Source: JAPUDQ01 sp049644865
GTDB taxonomy: Bacteria > Patescibacteriota > Saccharimonadia > Saccharimonadales > Saccharimonadaceae
Length of the DNA stretch: 54,203 nt
Reading direction: 5' to 3'
NCBI GenBank assembly: GCA_049644865.1
Contig: JBARSV010000038.1
Coordinates: 1-54,203, forward strand
Below, piece after piece: positions 48,215-54,203 of this stretch (its first letter is position 1; each line of letters starts with the position of its first letter). Made by a program: the position numbers and the translations under genes. Under the pieces are notes generated by a model, which saw nothing but the letters and a program-made list of their open reading frames with translations, made no database searches and was not told where the DNA came from.

Positions 48215-48355
48215 AAACCATGCCCGCGCAGCGCAGTGCGTCGCTACAATCTCCAGTTATCGCTCACTGTACCTCTTTGTATAGCTCGCTCCGCGCTTCA
48301 TGTGTGCCTTGCATGACATCTCCTACAACCATTTCATTCCAGCTTAAGGAGCCAT

Positions 48356-49342
48356 ATGCCTAACACGACCAAACAGCAGCGGACGAAGATTCGTGAAAAT
48401 AAGGCCGTGCGGCGGAGGTATCTGACTTGGCTGCGGATGATGCGCTATGGCGTGAACAATTTTACGCGCAATGCGTGGTTGACCACAGCCGCGACAGCGG
48501 TTATGACGATTACACTACTCATTGTCTTCACGACCATTGTCTCTCGTAACATGCTTATCGATACCGTGGCTGAACTACGCCAGAATATCAATATACCGAT
48601 CTTTCTTCGTAGCGACATTTCTCAGGACGATGTAGAAAAACTTCGAGCAAAACTTATGAGTGACCAGAATATTCGCCAAGTAACTTTTGTATCAAGCGCC
48701 CAAGCAAGAAAAGACTATATAGCGAAAAATAATATCGATTCAAATGACACCGAACAGTTGCTCACGCTGGCTGAAGCTGATCTACCAGCAAAATTTGATG
48801 TGAATGTAATTGACCCAAATGATCTAAGTGCTATAGAGAAAATGTTATCAGACGATCAGGATTTTAAGGATAATCTTAGCCAAAATATCACAACCAAACT
48901 ACCAAGTGAGAGACGCGATGCTATCTCGACAATTAGTAGTTGGGCGTCAACTGCTGAACAAGCGGGGTTAGTAGCAACTCTAGTATTCGTCGCAATTTCG
49001 ATGCTTATCATCTTTAATACGATACGTATGGCGATATTTAATCGTAGAGAAGAGATTGACATGATGAAACTGATCGGGGCTGACAAGAACTTTATTCGTG
49101 GTCCCTTTGTAGCTGAGGCAGTAATGTATGGGTTCATTGCAGCATTGATAGCGACAGGGTTAGGATATCTAGCGTTTATTACGTTCCAGGGCAATATTGC
49201 TAGATATGGTGTTGTCGTCAAGGGTGTTCGTGAAGAACTGATCAACTATCTACCGTTTGTAATCATTGGCATGATACTACTCGGGACGTTGATTGGTAGC
49301 GTATCGTCACGTTTAGCCGTGCGACGTTACTTGAAGGTATAG
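48356..49342 (+). CDS. ftsX: Cell-division protein FtsX
   Basis: The 328-aa protein has a cytoplasmic N-terminus (1-42), TM1 (about 45-65), an extracellular domain (about 70-200) and three C-terminal TM helices (about 205-228, 258-280, 300-320), with the FtsX motif FNTIRMAIFNRREEIDMMKL (about 221-240). The extracellular loop should recruit the coiled-coil hydrolase encoded next. AAGGAG lies 6 nt before the ATG. Confidence 0.94.
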   Translation: MPNTTKQQRTKIRENKAVRRRYLTWLRMMRYGVNNFTRNAWLTTAATAVMTITLLIVFTTIVSRNMLIDTVAELRQNINIPIFLRSDISQDDVEKLRAKLMSDQNIRQVTFVSSAQARKDYIAKNNIDSNDTEQLLTLAEADLPAKFDVNVIDPNDLSAIEKMLSDDQDFKDNLSQNITTKLPSERRDAISTISSWASTAEQAGLVATLVFVAISMLIIFNTIRMAIFNRREEIDMMKLIGADKNFIRGPFVAEAVMYGFIAALIATGLGYLAFITFQGNIARYGVVVKGVREELINYLPFVIIGMILLGTLIGSVSSRLAVRRYLKV

Positions 49343-49383
49343 CAGATAGAGTAGTATGGAGAATATCTTGACGAAAGTTGTTA

Positions 49384-49392
49384 TGGTATGAT
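49384..49392 (+). promoter_or_regulatory. Promoter of the M23 peptidase gene
   Basis: Extended -10 TGG-TATGAT at 49384-49392. The ATG at 49388 lies inside the box, so the start at 49409 is preferred. Confidence 0.5.
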
Positions 49393-49408
49393 AAAATCGC
49401 AGCGGTAT

Positions 49409-50530
49409 ATGGAAAAACAAACACACTCCTCCACCCCTGTTATCGTTCGAATACCTTTGTTCAGATCAGCGGTTCTCGTAATGATTCTCCTTGTTGTGTT
49501 CGTGATAGTCCCTAAGGTTTCCGCTAACAGTTATCAAGATAAAATCAGTGCGATAGACCAACAAATTAGCGCAACTGAGTCAGAGATTGATCGTCTAAGA
49601 GGCGAAGCAGATACATTGCAAAATAAGCTCAGTCTGATTACGGCCGAGAAAAATGCTCTGCAAGCCGAGATAGACAGGAACGACGCCAAGCGCCAACAAC
49701 TCGAATCAGAAATTACCCTTAATATCGAAAAACTTAGCCGTCAAAAAACTACTCTCAACAAAACCATAGTACAGATCTATGCCGATGGCGAGATAAAACC
49801 GATAGAAATGTTGGCGAGCTCGCGGAATATCGGCGAGTATATATCAATACAGGAAATACGTAGCTCTATCCGAAACCAATTAAAGTCTGCTATGGATAAC
49901 GTTCGCGAGCTCAAAGCGCGACTCGAGGTACAGAAAAAAGATGTCGAAGGCATTTTGGCGCAACAAGCCGGCCAACGTGAACAGATAATAGCAAAAGAAA
50001 CTGAGCAATCAAATATTCTTAACCAGACTCGTGGCCAGGAGCAAGCGTATACAGGTTTGATCGGTGATTTGAAACAACAACGAGCGGCTGCTGAAGCAGC
50101 ATTGGCGGCGTCGTTGGTTCGCGGTTCATACAAAGAAGCCGCTCCGGTCGGCTTTGTGACTGCAGGGACGGTCATTGGTGCCGTAGGTAGTACGGGCATG
50201 TCAACTGGCCCTCATCTACACCTAGAGGTGCGTAAAAACGGCGCTATTGTTAATCCAGAACCATATATTCAATCTGACCCAGTGGATATTCCTCCAGCAT
50301 GGATTAGCCAAGGATTTTGGAACGCTGATCCTATGTATATTAGCGGTCATCACCCCGGAATTGATTATGCGGCGGTTACTAACACGCCTATATATGCGAT
50401 ACAGAGCGGTAACATGTATCGTGCTTGTTCTTCTGTGTTGCTCGGTACTTGGGCATACGGGTACGTCGCAATTATTGAGCAGATAGATGGCACAATTGCC
50501 ATTTATGGGCACATGAATGGCCCATGTTAA
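49409..50530 (+). CDS. EnvC/PcsB-like coiled-coil M23 peptidase with circularly permuted catalytic domain
   Basis: The protein has 373 aa. A TM or signal segment (about 20-38) is followed by a long coiled coil (42-118 and 150-235), as in FtsEX-activated hydrolases, and a LytM (M23) region (245-373). In ordinary M23 domains the order is HxxxD, then YxH, then HLHxE. Here it is GPHLHLEV first (H269, H271), then HHPGID (H315, D319), then IYGHM (H368), so all zinc-site and catalytic residues are present but in rotated order. The domain ends right after YGHM. It should cleave peptidoglycan at the septum. Confidence 0.85.
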   Translation: MEKQTHSSTPVIVRIPLFRSAVLVMILLVVFVIVPKVSANSYQDKISAIDQQISATESEIDRLRGEADTLQNKLSLITAEKNALQAEIDRNDAKRQQLESEITLNIEKLSRQKTTLNKTIVQIYADGEIKPIEMLASSRNIGEYISIQEIRSSIRNQLKSAMDNVRELKARLEVQKKDVEGILAQQAGQREQIIAKETEQSNILNQTRGQEQAYTGLIGDLKQQRAAAEAALAASLVRGSYKEAAPVGFVTAGTVIGAVGSTGMSTGPHLHLEVRKNGAIVNPEPYIQSDPVDIPPAWISQGFWNADPMYISGHHPGIDYAAVTNTPIYAIQSGNMYRACSSVLLGTWAYGYVAIIEQIDGTIAIYGHMNGPC

Positions 50531-50568
50531 GAGATGCGCAAGTAAGCATGTCTTTTATCATTGTAATT

Positions 50569-50577
50569 TGTTATAGT
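50569..50577 (+). promoter_or_regulatory. ctpA promoter, leaderless
   Basis: Extended -10 TGT-TATAGT at 50569-50577; the ATG is at 50585, 7 nt downstream. Confidence 0.6.
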
Positions 50578-50584
50578 TGAGCTC

Positions 50585-51826
50585 ATGCGTTATAACAAAC
50601 AAGACGAATACTTACGAGACTCATCTGTTCATGCCGTTCGTCGGTCACATGTCACCGGTGGTCAGCTGGCGTTGTTTTTACTGGCAATTATTGTCGCGTT
50701 TATTGCTGGTACAAGGTATGATTATGTTTGGTCTAGGTTGACGAATATTACCAGCCCAGCTGGGGTGATTAACCTGAATAGTGTGCAGAGTTTATATAAA
50801 GAACTCGCCCGTAAATACGATGGTAATATCGATAAAGAAAAGTTGATTGAAGGTGCAAAACATGGCCTCGTTAATGCTATCGGTGATCCATACACGGTTT
50901 ATTTTACGGCGAAAGAGACGGAAGAATTTAACAATGATTTGGAAGGTACATTTGACGGCATTGGGGCTGAACTAAGTAAGAGGGAGGCTCGGTTGACAAT
51001 CATCGCTACGATTGACAATAGCCCAGCATCAACCAGTGGCTTAAGGAGCGGGGATGTCATTTTAAAAGTAAACGACGAAGACGCGGTAAAATGGTCGGTT
51101 GAGGAAGCGGTTAGTAAAATTCGAGGCCCCAAAGGGACTAGCGTCAAATTACTAATTGCACGCGACAAATTGAATCAACCGCTGGAGATATCAGTCGTGC
51201 GCGATACAATAAAAGATCCCAGTGTGAAACGTGAGATAACTACTGACGGTATCGGAATTATGCGCATTTCGCGATTTGCTAACGGTGTAGATGGGCTTGA
51301 TGGAACGAGTGTGTTGGCACGACAAGCCGCTCTATACTTTAAAGAGCAAAAGGTGAAAGGCGTCATAGTGGATCTTCGGGGTAACGGTGGAGGATACTTA
51401 GATGCATCGGCTGAGATAGCTAGCCTATGGATGCACGATAAGGTGGTCGTGACGCAACGAACCGCTGGCAAAGTTGTTTCGACGACACGGACAAAGGGGG
51501 AAGCTTTATTAGAGGGTATACCAACTATCGTTCTGGTCAATGAAGCTAGCGCTAGCGCCAGTGAGATACTCGCCGCAGCGCTCCAAGATAATAATGCGGC
51601 ACATTTAGTTGGCGAAAAGACATTCGGTAAAGGTGTTGTACAAGAAGTATTGTCGTTAGCCGACGGCGGCAGTCTAAAGGTAACTGTTGCTAGCTGGTAC
51701 TCTCCTAATGGGAAGAACATCAGTAAAGAGGGCATAACTCCCTCCACGGTCGTCTCCATGACTGATGAAGACTACGCTGTAGGGCGTGACCCGCAAAAAG
51801 ATAAGGCGCTCGAACTATTGCGCTAA
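50585..51826 (+). CDS. ctpA: C-terminal processing protease (CtpA, S41 family)
   Basis: The 413-aa protein has an N-terminal TM anchor (about 27-43), a PDZ domain (about 120-200) and the S41 catalytic core. The nucleophile Ser is in NEASASASEILAAAL and the general-base Lys in EKTFGKGVVQ; VDLRGNGGGYLD is the family substrate-pocket motif. It acts outside the membrane and in other bacteria trims or degrades peptidoglycan hydrolases, which fits its place after the FtsEX hydrolase. Confidence 0.94.
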   Translation: MRYNKQDEYLRDSSVHAVRRSHVTGGQLALFLLAIIVAFIAGTRYDYVWSRLTNITSPAGVINLNSVQSLYKELARKYDGNIDKEKLIEGAKHGLVNAIGDPYTVYFTAKETEEFNNDLEGTFDGIGAELSKREARLTIIATIDNSPASTSGLRSGDVILKVNDEDAVKWSVEEAVSKIRGPKGTSVKLLIARDKLNQPLEISVVRDTIKDPSVKREITTDGIGIMRISRFANGVDGLDGTSVLARQAALYFKEQKVKGVIVDLRGNGGGYLDASAEIASLWMHDKVVVTQRTAGKVVSTTRTKGEALLEGIPTIVLVNEASASASEILAAALQDNNAAHLVGEKTFGKGVVQEVLSLADGGSLKVTVASWYSPNGKNISKEGITPSTVVSMTDEDYAVGRDPQKDKALELLR

Positions 51827-51854
51827 CCATTTACCATTTACCATTTACCGTTTA
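51827..51854. repeat. Half heptamer array between ctpA and the response regulator
   Basis: Four units of period 7: CCATTTA three times (51827-51847), then CCGTTTA (51848-51854), starting at the base after the ctpA stop and ending 11 nt before the next ATG. Length 28, as in the outer block of the full elements. Confidence 0.75.
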
Positions 51855-51865
51855 CAATAAGGCAT

Positions 51866-52240
51866 ATGCAGAAAAAGAAAATTCTTCTCGTCGAAGATGA
51901 TACAGTTTTAGGTAATGTTTATAAATCACGTCTTGAGATCGAAGGATTTGATGTGAAGCATGTCGAAGATGGTGAGGAAGCTTTGTCGTGCGCTCTAGAA
52001 TTTCGGCCCGATCTTATCGTACTTGATGCCATGATGCCCAAGATCAACGGTTTCGACGTGCTCGATATACTGCGTAATACTCCTGAGACTATGAATATGC
52101 GAATCATTATGCTAACGGCGCTGAGTCAACCAAAAGATAAGGACCGAGCAGCAACGCTCGGGGCAGACGATTATCTAGTCAAATCACAAGTTGTCATCAG
52201 CGACGTTGTCGACCGAATCAAGCACCATTTAGGAGTCTGA
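51866..52240 (+). CDS. Single-domain response regulator (CheY-like)
   Basis: The 124-aa protein is a lone receiver domain: acidic pocket E10-D11-D12, phospho-acceptor Asp54 in IVLDAMMPKING, Thr84 in IMLTALSQ and Lys106 in YLVKSQ. There is no output domain, so it must act by protein contact. The orphan histidine kinase at 30389-32431 is a possible partner. It is followed after 31 bp by an FHA-domain gene. Confidence 0.92.
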   Translation: MQKKKILLVEDDTVLGNVYKSRLEIEGFDVKHVEDGEEALSCALEFRPDLIVLDAMMPKINGFDVLDILRNTPETMNMRIIMLTALSQPKDKDRAATLGADDYLVKSQVVISDVVDRIKHHLGV

Positions 52241-52271
52241 TATCTCAGAAAAGTAACCGAAAAAACAAAAA

Positions 52272-53717
52272 ATGTCCGAGCATAATCAACCATCAAAAGA
52301 GAATAATATCAGCTCACGATTAGTATTTCCTAACAATTCGAGCGATATTTTGCAAACGGGTATTATGAGCGAATTACCGCCAGCCGATGAGCATAATGCT
52401 GGTATGATAGCGGTAGTTGATATGGGGTGCTGGGGACAGTATAAAGGCAATGTAGATCCAGACGAACATGAGACGCTTGAGCGTGATTTTACATCGCTAA
52501 TCATCGTTGATCTTAACCACGGTAAGGGTGATCTATGGCTAGATGGCGCTGATATCCCTCCTGGTGCTCGGCTAGCGGTTATCGACGCCAAGCGTCTAGA
52601 CCTCCACCGATCTAGCGATGAAGATGGAGAGAAAGTCACGGTCAATAACGGCGTCATGTTTATCAGTGCTGGCGAGACGAAAGAAGTCGGGCGAAATCAT
52701 ACGTCATCGGGTCTTGATATATCTGAAGCGTCGACAGTCTCGCGAGAGCATATGGCGATATCGGTTGATGAAGATGGATCGGTGTTACTGCGCGATATGG
52801 GTTCCAAGTTTCAAACAATTGTCAGCACAGGTGAGGATGCTCGAAAGGCTGTTATGGAGTTAGAAGATAGACACGAACACGCCTCACGTTTTCGCGAGAT
52901 ATTAGGCGAAGAAGTGGTGTCGAATCTTGTTGAGGTGACAGATTCAACACCTCCTCGGTCTTTGTTTGGTTATGAACATTTCTTTGACCCGAAAGCGCGG
53001 TCTGATGAAGAGAAAGCACGTGAAGCCATGTGGCGAAAACGAGAAACGGAGCCACGACCTCCGCGATACGAGCGGTTATTTAAGCCCTTTCTGCGACCTG
53101 CGCGTGAAACAAAGGGCGGCGTTGACTATGATACGATATTCGATGACTTGCTAAAAGGAACCGCCAAAAAACAAGACCCCGAGAACATTACATTTCCTAA
53201 GCCGGACCTTATTGAACGAGAGCAACAGGAATACGATAAGCATGTTACCCCTGAAGCTAAAGCTGCCGCTGTTAGTAAGCTCATAAAAGCGATGGGTAGT
53301 GACATAGTATTGAAAGATATTCTAGAGAAATATACTCCTCATGCAAATATACATGAACAAGTTGATGCGTTGCGCGAGGATCCGAATCTCCGTTATGCAG
53401 TAGGCATGTATTTTCTCGACAAACTTAATTATTTGGTCGGAGAGGATTTTCATACATTTGGACGTCGTATATATAAAAATGAAGATAAGCAACCTGATTC
53501 ACGCCAGTTTTTGCCGCTCAAAGATATGAAATCTCGCGAGTATGCGGCGTATCTTGCACTCGCTATGATAGATGGCAGCTTTAACCCATCGAAAGTAACA
53601 TCTATCGATGTCATCGCTCGCAACAGCAACTATGAGTTAATCGGCCAACACCGTCATGCAGCATTGAGGATTCTAGAAGGGCGTTATGCTGAACATTATG
53701 TTCAGAGCGTAGCGTAG
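52272..53717 (+). CDS. FHA-domain protein with unknown C-terminal region
   Basis: The protein has 481 aa. An FHA fold spans about 100-190: VGRN (139-142), then STVSREHMAI (154-163, the SxxH phosphothreonine-binding loop), then the GSVLLRDMGSKFQT strand, where the usual SxNGT is replaced by SKFQT. The C-terminal half (about 250-481) is charged and helical, with no family I know. FHA domains read phospho-Thr, so a link to signalling with the upstream receiver gene is plausible. No ribosome site precedes the ATG (A-rich leader). Confidence 0.72.
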   Translation: MSEHNQPSKENNISSRLVFPNNSSDILQTGIMSELPPADEHNAGMIAVVDMGCWGQYKGNVDPDEHETLERDFTSLIIVDLNHGKGDLWLDGADIPPGARLAVIDAKRLDLHRSSDEDGEKVTVNNGVMFISAGETKEVGRNHTSSGLDISEASTVSREHMAISVDEDGSVLLRDMGSKFQTIVSTGEDARKAVMELEDRHEHASRFREILGEEVVSNLVEVTDSTPPRSLFGYEHFFDPKARSDEEKAREAMWRKRETEPRPPRYERLFKPFLRPARETKGGVDYDTIFDDLLKGTAKKQDPENITFPKPDLIEREQQEYDKHVTPEAKAAAVSKLIKAMGSDIVLKDILEKYTPHANIHEQVDALREDPNLRYAVGMYFLDKLNYLVGEDFHTFGRRIYKNEDKQPDSRQFLPLKDMKSREYAAYLALAMIDGSFNPSKVTSIDVIARNSNYELIGQHRHAALRILEGRYAEHYVQSVA

Positions 53718-53725
53718 AAAACGAT

Positions 53726-53998
53726 CTATTCAACCACGACAGCAGTGCGGTGGGTGGTTTTGCCGGTGAAACGGCGAGTTTTGACTTTTTTGAAGCCAAC
53801 GACGCCGTCTTTGGCTGCATGGATAGTGAAGTTGCGGCTCATGTAGGTACCGTCACCAGCTTGTTTGGTTGAGCCGGTTTGACGAACCAAGACTTCGCCG
53901 GAGCGGACTTTTTGGCCGCCGAAACGCTTGACGCCGAGGCGTTGACCGGGGTTGTTGTGGATGTTTTTACTTGTTCCACCTGCTTTAACATGTGACAT
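53726..53998 (-). CDS. rpmA: 50S ribosomal protein L27
   Basis: The 90-aa protein matches L27: MSHVKAGGTSKN at the N-terminus (which reaches the peptidyl-transferase centre), GQRLGVKRFGGQKV and GDGTYMSRNFTIHAAKDG. The C-terminus is basic. No N-terminal Firmicutes-type cleavage extension is present. An AGGAG lies rather far (about 11 nt) upstream. It is convergent with the FHA gene and separated from rplU. Confidence 0.94.
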   Translation of the reverse strand: MSHVKAGGTSKNIHNNPGQRLGVKRFGGQKVRSGEVLVRQTGSTKQAGDGTYMSRNFTIHAAKDGVVGFKKVKTRRFTGKTTHRTAVVVE

Positions 53999-54039
53999 AG
54001 AGTAATTGCTCCTAGAATTTGTAGATTAGACTGGGATTG

Positions 54040-54068
54040 ATCTTATCAGAAATCCGATATAAGATCAA
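54040..54068 (-). promoter_or_regulatory. rpmA promoter within an inverted repeat
   Basis: Minus strand TTGATC (54068-54063), 17-bp spacer, extended -10 TGA-TAAGAT (54045-54040). The same segment is a 10-bp inverted repeat (TTGATCTTAT at 54037-54046, ATAAGATCAA at 54059-54068), which may also end the transposase transcript. Confidence 0.65.
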
Positions 54069-54087
54069 CTACTACCACGTATAGAGT

Positions 54088-54203
54088 TCAAAACCTTTGC
54101 AACATCTGACTCGGTGTCCTCAGCTGTATCCCTAAGTGTACTCGTTTGGTGTTGTAATACTCAAGCCAAGCGTCTAGCTTGGCTTTCTGGGACGGGAGCG
54201 GTA
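54088..54203 (-). CDS. C-terminus of an integrase-core transposase (cut by window edge)
   Basis: The last 37 codons are in the window: KAKLDAWLEYYNTKRVHLGI, then QLRTPSQMLQRF and stop at 54088. The pattern WLxYYNxxRxHxG ... TPxQ is the C-terminal end of DDE integrase-core transposases of IS3/IS481 type. Only the end of the gene is visible, so completeness and inverted repeats of the element cannot be judged. Confidence 0.8.
   Translation of the reverse strand, partial: PLPSQKAKLDAWLEYYNTKRVHLGIQLRTPSQMLQRF

Overview
The window looks like a piece of chromosome from a Patescibacteria/CPR bacterium, most likely Candidatus Saccharibacteria (TM7). This is an inference from gene content and order. 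Genes are densely packed, base composition is mid-GC, housekeeping genes are short, and TGA is used as an ordinary stop. Both release factors RF1 and RF2 are present, which argues against the UGA-recoding Absconditabacteria and Gracilibacteria. The ribosomal operon is stripped of lipid and nucleotide genes. Many genes appear to be leaderless, with an extended -10 box (TGn TATAAT type) about 4-13 nt before the start codon.

Layout. 1-3.6 kb: two membrane-anchored coiled-coil proteins, rplU, then parA-parB. 3.6-8.2 kb: a hairpin-rich gap, signal peptidase I, an LCP cell-wall ligase, a membrane protein and an HtrA protease. 8.2-11.6 kb (minus strand): prmC, prfA, an OmpA-like protein and rpmE. 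11.7-20.3 kb: rpsB-tsf-[cyclase-like gene / Fic gene]-frr-uppS-rseP-CPBP-proS-greA. This is the classic bacterial rpsB-to-proS cluster, but pyrH, cdsA and dxr are missing, and the Fic/cyclase pair sits where pyrH normally lies. 20.3-25 kb: a PLP-fold protein without its catalytic lysine, divergent from a TrmB-like regulator with a 20-bp operator palindrome, then lysS, an AT-rich HEPN-type gene and a C39-like peptidase. 25-32.4 kb: DUF2207 and YdjM membrane proteins, PadR-PspC, a YegP-like protein, a 55-aa gene, a secreted bactofilin-like protein and a repeat-bearing histidine kinase. 32.5-38.5 kb: an ABC exporter pair, serS, a heptad-repeat protein, pyrD, a cupin and hpf. 38.7-46.1 kb: secA, an M16 peptidase, murD, murI and prfB. 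46.1-54 kb: an unknown gene, ftsE-ftsX-M23 peptidase-ctpA, a response regulator, an FHA protein, rpmA and a transposase fragment.

How the genes fit together. Translation (S2, L21, L27, L31, EF-Ts, RRF, RF1, RF2, PrmC, HPF, three aminoacyl-tRNA synthetases), protein export (SecA, LepB) and wall building or remodelling (UppS, MurD, MurI, LCP, FtsEX with its hydrolase, CtpA) dominate. De novo metabolism is almost absent apart from an isolated pyrD.

The strongest unusual signals are four. (1) A family of intergenic hairpins is built from degenerate 7-nt repeats with a fixed plan of 4 heptamers, a 4-nt slip, 3 heptamers, a core, then the mirror image; three full copies and several half copies are present. 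(2) The FtsEX-linked M23 peptidase has its catalytic motifs in circularly permuted order. (3) Leaderless extended -10 promoters are used widely. (4) Several proteins have altered catalytic cores or architectures: a PLP protein with Lys replaced by Tyr, a divergent cyclase-like protein, and a kinase whose phospho-acceptor and ATPase parts are split by membrane helices.
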